A stretch of 27,402 bases of DNA from Stemphylium vesicarium (Eukaryota; Ascomycota; Dothideomycetes; Pleosporales; Pleosporaceae). The stretch covers positions 1-27,402 of the forward strand of contig QXCR01000264.1 in assembly GCA_004380135.1 (NCBI GenBank), in the 5' to 3' direction. Below are positions 19,450 through 27,402 of this stretch, one piece after another. Position 1 is the stretch's first letter, and the number at the start of each line of letters is the position of its first letter. The notes beneath the pieces are model-generated. The model was not told where the DNA came from. It did not search any database and saw nothing but the letters and a program-made list of their open reading frames with translations. Both the position numbers and the translations under genes were made by a program.

Positions 19450-19739
19450 GGGTAATCACCTACCCGGTCCTTTTCGGTAGGGCCTGGGTATTGCTCCAGC
19501 CGAGCCGCCTCCAACGATGAACATCTACACGACAAAGTCAGAGATCAAGGTTGCCTTCCCTGGGAGACCCAGTCTCCGAACTACTAAGGGAAGCTCGTTC
19601 AGGCCGTACCTCCGAATTGCGGATCGATATCATGACGTCCCGTCTTGCTTTGCCGGTTACAGGCAACCATCGCTTCATTATAAGAGCATCGGCGGGAGTA
19701 GTTTGAAATGACATTGTCTACTTCTTTGTATATTTCGCC
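19450..19739 (+). promoter_or_regulatory. upstream region of the aminopeptidase remnant
   Basis: Normal composition. A TATA-like CATTATAAGAG lies at about 19676, some 60 bp before the ATG, and a TGACGT element at about 19633 resembles a cAMP/stress response site. A 64-codon frame (19517-19711) covers the same bases but has no recognisable feature. Promoter function is inferred from position; the gene behind it is broken. Confidence 0.3.
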
Positions 19740-20255
19740 ATGCATCTACAATCGATACTATGCGCCAGTGTCCTTGTATCAGCGGCATGCGCGCATGACA
19801 TTCACGAACGCGACTTCCCACCCACAATCGCGGTAAACGATCAGTCCTACACCAACTGTGCTAATGCCATATGGCCACCTTCGAATGTTGGTGTTGAGCT
19901 GGTTCCGCAAGCGCCTGATGATGAGATGCGCGCCATCGTGGATGAGATCAGCGCGGCGAATATCGAAGCGACCATTAACAAACTGGTCTCGTTTGGTACT
20001 CGCTATACCCTCGCTACCTATAACAGCTCCACACGCGGAATCCACACAGCACGAGATTGGATCGCCTCGGAGATGCAAAATTATGCTAATGAGAGTAATG
20101 GCACCATGACCGTCGAACTTCAAAGCTACGTGCAGGGCGTGGCCAGCAGAATCCCGTTTCCGGTCACCGTCTCAAATGTCCTTGCGACTGCAAAGGGCAG
20201 TGAAATTCCAGACAGTGTATGTCATGACTGGTCATTATGACAGCCGGACTAGACA
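19740..20255 (+). pseudogene. secreted M28 zinc aminopeptidase, N-terminal remnant
   Basis: ATG 19740 starts a secreted protein: signal peptide MHLQSILCASVLVSAACA, a propeptide-like region, N-glycosylation sites (NSS, NES, NGT) and the start of the M28 fold at VSNVLATAKGSEIPDS. The next conserved piece VYVMTGHYDSR, whose His is a metal ligand in family M28, follows in the +1 frame from 20215, so one base was gained or two lost at about 20214. After 20255 similarity stops abruptly: the GAND motif and the remaining ligands are absent. Full fungal enzymes have several hundred more residues, so this is a truncated pseudogene. No introns are needed. The upstream solo LTR lies 295 bp away. Confidence 0.85.
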
Positions 20256-20847
20256 GCCCATAGTGCAGCTTGACCTCAGCTCTATCGACCATTTTCTCTA
20301 TCAACCTACTCCACCAATTATCTACACCTTTCTGATACAAGATGAATGGCGACACGGAGAAGCAAAATTTCACGGAGTTCATTGTGCCATGGCGGACGCG
20401 TGGCGCGAAATAGATGTGAAGGCAGGCAGATGGCGATAGTCGATGCTTCCCCGCTTTTAACTCGGGGTCACACGCGGTTGAGAGGGTGCATCCGTGCGAA
20501 TGTCGAATTCAGCATCCGCAATTACAAAGGCGGAGGGCTTGAAGGAACTTTGGAGGGAGATGCATGCTCATGTGTACAGAGGCGTGGAGGAGAACCTCCA
20601 GGTTAAGGGAATGGGGTAAGGGTCAAGCTCGACTACCGAGCCTAACCGTAACCAGGCTAGCGTCGGAATGCAGCAGCGAGTTCCGAACATTGAAGCTGGC
20701 GGCCATGATGCAATCTGCCAAAACCACAAACGTCTGCCTACAAGACTGCAGCGCGATAATGTCTGTACAAAAGCCTGTACACTTGTATTCAACCCCCTAA
20801 TATATATTAATCGTTTTGGGGAACGCCAAGAACTCACGGAAACTGCA
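20256..20847 (+). other. junction region with two short unassigned frames
   Basis: After the aminopeptidase breakpoint comes a pyrimidine-rich stretch and ATG 20342, which opens a 23-codon frame (MNGDTEKQNF to TAG). A second frame at about 20497-20615 reads MSNSASAITKAEG, then LKELWREMHAHVYRGVEENL and a short end QVKGMG before TAA. The latter looks like the C-terminus of a real soluble protein with amphipathic helices, but I cannot name it. The last 230 bases should include the promoter of the BOS1 copy; no clear TATA box was found. Confidence 0.35.
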
Positions 20848-21719
20848 ATGGTTGGTTACCCCCGGCATGCATAGCGCAGCGTAAACTCACGTCGCAAACA
20901 GAACGCCCTCTTCAGTTCCGCCTTGCGGCAATCGACTTCGATAAGAAAGGATCTGGATCAATTTGCTGATTCAGCGTCGCCTTCACCGCACCTCCAAGCC
21001 CAACTCAACGCGTCCCTCACATCATTCGCGCGCACCATCGACGACTATGGCAAGCTTGCCAAGCAAGAGCCTGTACAGACCAAAGTAGAGAAGGCGTAAG
21101 AGAGGTCGAAGAACTTCAGGGGCGAGCTAGAAGAATACAGGACTAACTTTAAGCGGATAAAGAGTGCGAACGAGGACATTGTACGTTTCGAACCTGCGCC
21201 CGCTGTCAAGGCTTGAGCTAGCAATGCTTACCAGTTGTACAGCAAACATCAGAAGCGCGTACCGAGCTGTTAGGTAGCCGCCCGCACAACACCGTCACGC
21301 CCGAGAATCCATATGCCCAGGCAAATCTTGGCGCCCAACTTTCGGCGTTCGCGCCCTCGCAACCCTACAGCCCCAACGCTCCCTATCGCCCGAACCCCTA
21401 CTCAGCATCGGCCCCACGAGACGGCGAATACGATCGCGAGAGCTGCATCTTGGGCGAAAACAACTTCTTCAACAAGACTTCGGAACAACTCGATGAGTTC
21501 TTGGACAGAGGCAGATCTGTGCTGGGTGACTTGGGACAGCAGAGGGATATGCTGAAGGGCACACAGAGAAGATTATACACTGTTGCCAACACCCTTGGTA
21601 TCAGCGACGACAATATACGCATGGTTGAGAGGAGAGCAAAGCAGGACAAATGGATATTCTGGGGCGGGGTGATTGTCTTCTTTCTCTTCTGCTGGCTTGG
21701 CATCCACTTCCTAAGATGA
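20848..21719 (+). pseudogene. bos1: BOS1-type Golgi SNARE, full-length copy with a premature stop
   Basis: Model: ATG 20848-20850 as a one-codon exon, intron 20851-20901 (CTCAC branch point, AACAG end), exon 20902-21180, intron 21181-21242, exon 21243-21719. This gives 251 codons, close to the usual size of fungal Bos1, the Qb-SNARE of ER-to-Golgi transport. Landmarks are NALFSSALRQSTSIRKDLDQ, SLTSFARTIDDYGKLAKQE, the SNARE motif region (ENNFFNKTSEQLDEFLDRGR, then QRRLYTVANTLGISDDNIRM) and the C-terminal anchor WIFWGGVIVFFLFCWLGIHF. Codon 67 (21097-21099) is TAA, between KVEKA and ERSKNF, where the alignment continues without gap. A cryptic 45-bp intron 21096-21140 (GTAAGA to TACAG) would remove the stop in frame but also conserved residues. 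As Bos1 is normally essential, an intact second copy is expected elsewhere. Confidence 0.88.
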
Positions 21720-22050
21720 AGAGTGAGTCAGAAAAATTCCATATTCGGTCAAATATAAGGATATATCGAGTTTAGTAAGGCGTTTGGAACTAGGATACAG
21801 GTCTGAAGAGAAGAGTAGCTCAATCACGGTAACACGTAATAATTGTATCGATATTCGCTCACAGTCTTCAGTCAGAGACGGTGTTGTCGAGGTCAACGCG
21901 TCAGCTAAGTGGAGCAGCGAAACCATATATCAGTTGCGCCACCTAACTTGCTGTCCCAAAGTGCTTCCTCAATGTTGATTCGGACCGAAAGCCTCTTTAT
22001 ACTACCAGTTTAGAGCAGGTGGTCCAGCTTCTGGTTATCATTTTTGAGCT
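21720..22050. other. intergenic, nothing recognised
   Basis: Downstream flank of the BOS1 copy. Short frames on both strands lack any feature. Probably 3' untranslated and intergenic sequence. Confidence 0.5.
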
Positions 22051-22762
22051 TTGCGTTTATCTTTTCCTGTTCATGGTGCAGTTCCTCCATCTCTTCCAAG
22101 TGTCTCTATATTCGCCTACTACAGTTCTATCAAAAACATGATGCCTACGGACACAAGCGGGGCGAATCAGGATACGAATCCTTTCATTATCGATGTGCAT
22201 GAGCCGCCGACCCCGTCTACTGTTCTTGGTAATGATTTAGGTAGCTCACGAGCAGATTAGAAGCATCTTAGAAGAGCAGAGGCGCGCTCGTTTGTAGGCA
22301 CAGATCTAGCCTCTGGTTGTTAGTATGCTAGTGTAAGGGTTTTGCTTGCACTCCACACTAGGTCGTGGACACGTTGGTAGGGTTTCACCACCTCCTCTTA
22401 GAGAAAAATAGGTAGAAAATTGAGACGACTTTGGGACAGCCTTATGCACTACAATCTTACTCGGATTCTTCCTAAGCAAACGATAGAAATCATCTAGTGA
22501 CTTCAATTACGTCTCGCACTGTCTCTCGCCTAGACAGGTTCGTCTGCCACCCTAAATGAGGGTCTATCTATCACGAAGACCGGACCAACACCTTGCATAT
22601 GGATTTCTGCAAAGGAAAGACTAAGAAGAAAACCCAGATGGAACGGCAACGCACCACGAAAAGATGACGGTGCAGGAAGGGTGAGAGTTATTGGCCAATC
22701 GCTCGAAGCCTACTCTTACACTGCAGGTCACTTAGGCGAATTTTTCGATCACACAGGGTAAT
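22051..22762 (+). pseudogene. possible decayed reading frame of unknown function
   Basis: One plus frame can be followed from 22051 to the TAA near 22760. It holds an undamaged part with MMPTDTSGANQDTNPFIIDV, then several in-frame stops between 22258 and 22540 that are all TAG except one TGA, then about 75 open codons (ending SYTAGHLGEFFDHTG). The bias to TAG suggests Gln codons hit by C-to-T change. No family is recognised and the pattern may be chance. Confidence 0.2.
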
Positions 22763-23279
22763 TGTACACGACAAGATTCGGAAGGACTTCCCGTTGCATG
22801 GAGCGTCATTATCAAGGGCTTTTTCTTTCCATTTCGATGTCTTTTACATCAAATTGACCGGCTGCGTAAGCTACAATGTTCAGCGAGAACCCAAGGTCAC
22901 TAGGATAACATCAGCGAGAGAATTCGACGCTGAGCAGTCAAGTGACTGACAGCATCACTACCAGCAGTAGATCTTGAGCCAGACGCGCGTCATGTGTAGG
23001 ACGCGGCGCACTAAGCATCGACATATCTCACCGGAAACAACACCGCGTCTGGGCATGCATATCTGAATGGTTACAGACTAAGGTATGATTGGCGAAAGCG
23101 TACTTTCGCTGAACAGCAACGTTTCACGAATGAGCTGCTGACGTATCCTTGCTAAGCCAAGCTGCCACGCAAGCACATCTACGCTGGATATTGCGTGCGC
23201 GATGTAGGATGCCATCCAGTGTCAACGATTTTACAAAAATCTACCTCCACGATCACGAATCTGGAATCAGATACCCGAT
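22763..23279. other. upstream region of the kelch gene
   Basis: Normal base composition, no coding sign. A perfect hairpin GCGAAAG-CGTA-CTTTCGC lies at 23092-23109, about 170 bp before the start codon, and could be a site for a dimeric regulator. TGACGT occurs near 23140. Regulatory roles are guesses. Confidence 0.35.
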
Positions 23280-25296
23280 ATGATATTCTGCAAAGAGGTC
23301 GTTCAGGGAAGTGCTCTGTTTCTGCTTCTCGGAGTTCATCTGGTGTGGGCACAAGACGTCGCAATCGACGTTGTTCGAGACAGGTGTACGACATGGCATC
23401 ACTCCTGTAAGTAGGGCATAATTTGATTCCCTCTTTTCTTCCTCTAACCTGTCGATCCAGCAATGTTGAGGAACAACTCAATTTTTGTTGATGGCGGAGT
23501 GCAGCTCTCGCGCAATAATGGTACTACTTGGCTGGGGTTCAGTAAGTCATGTCTCTGTTCAAACATGGATTGACTCACTATCCGCATAGGCAAATACATA
23601 TTCGAGATCGACATGAGCACATCCTGGGACGCGACGACGAACTTCACGCAGAAAAAAATCGGACGGTTCGGGAATTCAGCCATGAATTCAAATCCTCCAA
23701 ACATGGTGCGAGGCGCTCTTTACCGTGGTCTTCTCGACAATCGTAGACTGTTCACTTTCGGAGGCTCTACCTTTCTGGCAAATCAGAGCGATCCGGATTG
23801 GAAAGCTCCGGCCTCAGATGACTACTCGCTGTGGTCTTACGATACTGAGTCGATGTTATGGGGCCAATACGACCTGACGTCTGCTGTCCCGCGTCGCCCG
23901 AATTGGGGTGCAAATGCCGAGGCATGGTCCATTGGCCTAGCATTCTATCTCAACGGCCAAGTTGACAAGGGCTCGTCGCTTGCGGCATACACGATGGCAG
24001 ACTACGTGAATGGCAGCCTGCAGAATGAGACGAGTGATCGCATTACCTACGTCGGAGGATTGACTGTCATCAACATGACGACACAGGTAGCGAGAAATGT
24101 ATTGACGGACTCTCTTGGTGCTCCTCGCGTAGCTGGTGGCTTGGTGTATGGATACCGGTTTGGCAAATCAAGTAACGGCACGCTCATCGCTATGGGTGGC
24201 ATGCGTAGTGCTAACCAGAAGATTGATACGTCCCGCAACGGCATTCTGGTGACCAGAGCCTTCTAGAGCTACTTGCATGTACACTGACCTGCATAGATCG
24301 ACTTCGCCACCGTATCATTGTGCGATACATTCCACGAGACTGATGTGAAGTGGTACAACCAGTCCACAACAGGCGAGATACCGCCTCCTCGAATCGACTT
24401 TTGTACCATGCCATCGATCAAATATGCGAAAGATAACTCCTCTAGCAACATGTAAGGAAACTCGTTTCACTACTTCGAGTTTCGCTGATTCGCTGCCAGT
24501 TACATCTACGGTGGATATGATCCAGTGCAGTCCATCATGTATGACGATGTCTACGTCCTGTCGCTGCCCTCATTCACTTGGACGAAGGTCTACACCGGCA
24601 ATTCCTCCAGATTTGGACATACATGTCATTATGCTACAGCACGCCATATGATGAGGATCGGGGGCTCGCGAGATGCAGATACGTACGCAATCGAGACGAC
24701 CGGCAAGCTACCAGACCTAGACACGCTCAAATGCGACCCGCAAGGTGGTGTTGCTTTGTTTGATATGAGCGACTGCACATGGGGCTCTTTGTATGATACG
24801 AATGCTTTGGCGTATGAGATACCCACAAAAGTTGTTGAAAAAATCGGCGGCACGTAAGCAAACAGATCGGAGTCGACTTTCTTGAAGCAGACAATATCTG
24901 ACATGTTGCAGGAGGACCGGCGGCGCCACTTTAGTAGAGCCTGTCAGCGGCTTCGCTCATACAGCCATCTCGGCCATGTTTAATCTGCCTCCAGCGACGA
25001 GCACTCCTCCCGATTCCCCGACACAACCTATTGTTATCACCACCGCTCAGATAGCCGGTAGCGTGATCGGAGCAGTCGTAGGATTTTCCATCGTAGCGGT
25101 CATGTTTCTTTGGGCTATACGACGTAAGAGAAAGGCTCCTCGTTGCGCCGAATCGAACATTGTTTCCACACAAAGGAAGGAAGACGTTGACTCTGTAACA
25201 CAGGAGCTCTCTGCGAATTCAATGCTTATGGAATTGGAGGAGCAACGATGTGTTGCTGAATTAGACGGTGAGGCAGTTTATCTTAACATGCAGTGA
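23280..25296 (+). CDS. kelch/galactose-oxidase-like beta-propeller membrane protein
   Basis: Six exons: 23280-23406, 23461-23541, 23590-24248, 24297-24451, 24500-24853, 24912-25296. All five introns are 48-58 bp with GT..AG ends and plausible branch points; phases match and give 586 residues without a stop. MIFCKEVVQGSALFLLLGVHLVWAQ begins with a signal peptide. An ectodomain with kelch-type blades follows, marked by double-Gly strands SIFVDGGVQ, LFTFGGS, LIAMGGMRS, IYIYGGYD and MMRIGGSRD, and by repeated N-glycosylation sites. A Pro/Ser/Thr-rich stalk (about 481-498), one membrane helix (about 506-528, ending LWAIRRKRK) and a 58-residue acidic tail complete it. Predicted topology is type I at the plasma membrane or endomembranes. 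Ligand and function are unknown; copper ligands of galactose oxidase are not evident. It is the only apparently intact gene in the window. Confidence 0.85.
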
Positions 25297-25473
25297 GTGT
25301 AAAAGCGATCCTACAGCACACACGGACTTTATTACGAGTCCTATCTTCTATATTTTAATCTTTGTTACATTTCATCGATCAGCTCTAGTATTTAGGGCCT
25401 CGTATCATATAGTTTTCATTTAGATGTTAGTACCTACTATCCTACGTTTAAAGCGTTTCGCGATATGATAATG
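25297..25473. other. 3' flank of the kelch gene
   Basis: AT-rich 3' flank (TATATTTTAATCTTTG near 25350) that may hold the polyadenylation site. It ends at the TA target site of the pogo-like element at 25474-25475. Confidence 0.45.
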
Positions 25474-25475
25474 TA

Positions 25476-25930
25476 ACGTAAAGCACCACCGAGACGGCCA
25501 CACCACCGAGCCGGCCACTTTTTCTTGGCATCGCGAACACCACATACGAAATAGTTAATTACTTAATATTATCTATAGATTCTACGTACGACACACTTAT
25601 AATAGATTTAGAATCTTCTTCTATATTATTTTTATACGTATAGGCGTTATACCTAGTCTTACTATAGTTGCTACAGCGCCGTTGAGCTGGTTAGGCTCAT
25701 TCTTGACCACCACTACTACGTGCTCTTTTTGACACTGTACTATCTATAGCTGCACTTTTAGCTACAGATAATGCTGCTGCACCGTACTCCATCGTGCCGC
25801 CGTGCTGAACCTACTTTCTCTTCCGAGTTTTACGCTTAGTTATCGCTGCTGTTATGGGCGGAAAGAGGCCTGCTAACGAGTATGCATTTGCTCCTATGTA
25901 CAGAATAAGAAAGGTAGAGAAAAGAAGTGT
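25476..25930 (-). mobile_element. second pogo/Fot1-like element end, inverted and RIP-mutated
   Basis: Starts ACGTAAAGCACCA after TA (25474-25475) and is the reverse complement of the element end at 1-296, including the doubled 16-bp repeats (25486-25501 and 25503-25518). Similarity continues through the transposase tail to about 25870. The right border is uncertain because the known copy ends at the window edge. RIP-type changes are moderate compared with the gypsy elements. Confidence 0.75.
25559..25870 (-). pseudogene. transposase C-terminus (decayed)
   Basis: Minus-strand counterpart of 1-213, ending SIDNIK and TAA at 25559-25561. It contains in-frame TGA and TAA between SGGQE and PAQRRC. 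The zinc knuckle (25634-25675) reads CSNYSKTRYNAYTY, so the second Cys, the His and the last Cys are Tyr. Upstream, MEYGAAALSVAKSAA aligns with the start of the visible part of the other copy. Confidence 0.8.
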
Positions 25931-26083
25931 AGGTGTCCTCCTTCGTACGGTACTTATCCTTTGCGCTACCTCTACGCTAGCGTTCCGCGCTAGCCTAAAG
26001 TAAGAAGGTAGTAGTACTTAGGCGTAGCCCTTTATAATACCTCCCCTCTTCTCTTAGAGGCGTCGTACGATAGAAGACACATA
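25931..26083. other. short inverted-repeat-bounded segment with a hairpin
   Basis: TGTCCTCCTTCGTACG (25934-25949) and CGTACGATAGAAGACA (26065-26080) are imperfect inverted repeats, 13 of 16 matching with two of the three differences being transitions. Inside is a perfect stem GCTAGCG-TTCCG-CGCTAGC (25976-25994). It may be a small MITE-like insertion or part of the transposon; no target duplication was found. Confidence 0.35.
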
Positions 26084-26850
26084 ACTTTTCTTCTATTTCT
26101 ATTATTATGCCTTACTCTCTTATAGTAAATCTAGCCTTTTTATATATCTATAATTATAGTATTATTATTAGATAGTAACTCTATATTCTATTTACTTATT
26201 ATAAGATAACTTAAGATATAGTTATTCTTTATTATATAGTTATAAGCTATAATATTATCTTTTCTTTCTTATCTAATTAAGTATCTACTTTTAAGTAATT
26301 TTAAGATAAAGTTACTTTTTACTATATAATTATAATCTATAATAATACTACTCTTTTTTATTCTCTATACTTCTCTTTTTTCTTACTTAGTACTTAGCTC
26401 TTCTTATATAATAACTCTTCTACTTCTTAATAAATTCTCTTTAGTAACTTTACTATAGCGTAGCCCTCTTATAGTGCCTAGGCTAGCTTTAGTAGATAGA
26501 ACTATCTTACTTACTCTACTAATAGTAGTAATAATAGTACTTACTTCTTATACTTTAAAAGTATTATAAACTAGGCTATAGCCTATCTAATTTATATATA
26601 GTATAAAGCTATTATTTTTACTAATATTAATATTAACGCTAGTAACGTAAATCTTAATAACTACTAAGTTTAGTATATTCTTAACTTAGAGATTACTAAT
26701 AAGCTATATTATTTACTTATAATCTATTCTATATATTATTATCTTATTCTTTCTCTTTAGTAATTATTTTTAAGTATATTACTAACTAAGTTTAGTAGTC
26801 TAAGGTCTATTATATTACTAAGTTCTTTTTTTATTTAGCTAGTAACTCTT
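26084..26850. other. AT-rich RIP-mutated sequence, origin unknown
   Basis: CpA and TpG are very rare, so the sequence was once repeated. I could not match it to any part of the other elements here. A roughly 50-bp motif occurs twice (about 26211-26262 and 26297-26350, both with TATAGTTATA/TATAATTATA-like cores). No coding frame. Confidence 0.5.
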
Positions 26851-27402
26851 TGTGAAGGTCCGTCCTTAGAGGGTCCTAGGGTTGGTTCTCGGGAATGAGC
26901 TAGGCGCGTGATAGACGAGATAAGTTAAGCATAATATAAAGATTAATAAATAACTTAAGAGGTTAAAAATTAAGTACTAATTTTTAAATTTTAAAGTTAA
27001 ATATAGTAACTATATAAGTATGCTATCTAGTAGCTATATACTTAAGGAATATAACTTAATATCCTATATATTTTATAAGATTCTATATATTTTATACGTA
27101 ATATTGTTACAAGCAACAAGCAAAGACCCCTCCCTGTCGAAGGATGCGAGGTTGAAGGCCAACCGTCGCACGAAATGGAAAGTCATGATCAGCGCGGGGC
27201 GCATGATCACGTGACGGACATCCCGCCAAGACCGGCCCTCCCAGGGATGGCAGGGCGCCTAGGGATGTCAACCACCACAACCACCACAGACATCCCCGGG
27301 ATGGCAGTGATGGCAGTGATGGCAATGGACTCAGCGATGAGGATATAAGGATGGAAAGGTTTCATTGTTTCTCTCGTTGTGGTCAACTCTCATAGTTACA
27401 TC
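26851..27402 (+). repeat. LTR of the second retrotransposon type, running off the window
   Basis: Starts TGTGAAGGTCCGTCCTTAGA at 26851. The first 204 bases match 18321-18525 in inverted orientation. The sequence continues beyond the truncation point of that copy, becomes un-mutated and GC-rich from about 27110, and holds a TATA-like GATATAAGG (27340-27348) shortly before the window end, as expected for an LTR promoter. The 3' end is outside. Copia or gypsy type cannot be decided without internal sequence. Confidence 0.6.
27301..27327 (+). repeat. three 9-bp tandem repeats
   Basis: ATGGCAGTG twice, then ATGGCAATG, with related GGGATGGCAG and GGGATGTCA units nearby (27243-27270). They lie upstream of the TATA-like box in the presumed LTR and could be promoter elements. 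Confidence 0.75.

Noticed and set aside
19517..19711. 64-codon plus-strand frame upstream of the aminopeptidase
   Set aside because: Covers the probable promoter with a TATA-like box and shows no domain.
20211..20240. GTATGT in the aminopeptidase remnant as an intron donor
   Set aside because: The bases behind it encode the conserved VYVMTGHYDSR in another frame, so a frameshift explains it better than an intron.
22306..22506. 66-codon minus-strand frame beginning MKSLDDFYRLLRKNPS
   Set aside because: Plausible-looking start but no recognisable family, no splice structure and an equally good reading on the plus strand.
24047..24244. 65-codon minus-strand frame in the kelch gene
   Set aside because: Shadow of exon 3 of the spliced kelch gene.
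27107..27325. 72-codon minus-strand frame rich in Pro, Ser and Trp
   Set aside because: Low-complexity translation of short tandem repeats inside the presumed LTR.
1..27402. CRISPR array, tRNA or rRNA genes, bacterial operons
   Set aside because: No regularly spaced repeats, no cloverleaf or rRNA sequence seen; introns and RIP show a fungal genome.

Overview
The window looks like a filamentous ascomycete (Pezizomycotina, plausibly a Dothideomycete) chromosome segment. Three things suggest this. Introns are short, 48 to 62 bp, with GT..AG ends and CTAAC/CTGAC-like branch points. A BOS1-type SNARE gene is present. About 20 kb of nested retrotransposons carries the footprint of repeat-induced point mutation (RIP): CpA and TpG are almost absent while CpG is kept, and coding frames are full of TAG/TAA codons. 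The species cannot be named from the sequence alone.

Layout. 1-298: 3' end of an unmutated pogo/Fot1-like DNA transposon, inserted in the protease region of a minus-strand Ty3/gypsy element (299-3324) that also holds a solo LTR (2673-2919). 3325-4637: minus-strand protease/RT fragment of another gypsy element. 4638-17400: a plus-strand chromodomain-type gypsy element, split near its 3' end by a complete minus-strand gypsy element (10569-17140, exact 5-bp target duplication GTTTT). The inner element carries a decayed, intron-containing reading frame on the opposite strand, near its 3' LTR. 17401-18320: integrase C-terminus, chromodomain and 3' LTR of a further gypsy element, abutting a truncated LTR of a different family (18321-18525). 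19157-19444: a solo LTR with target duplication TATCT.

19445-25473 is a gene island with ordinary base composition. It holds a truncated and frameshifted secreted M28 aminopeptidase, a full-length BOS1 copy with an in-frame TAA at codon 67, a possible decayed reading frame, and one apparently intact six-exon gene for a secreted-side kelch beta-propeller protein with one transmembrane helix (586 aa). On the right, a RIP-damaged inverted copy of the pogo-like element (from 25476), an AT-rich stretch and a second LTR of the 18.3-kb family (26851 to the window end) close the window.

The only gene I expect to make a normal protein is the kelch gene. The rest documents repeat insertion, RIP and gene duplication or decay. 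The most unusual items are the antisense gene inside the retrotransposon, the sparing of outer LTR edges from RIP, and the BOS1 copy whose only visible lesion is one stop codon inside a possible 45-nt intron.
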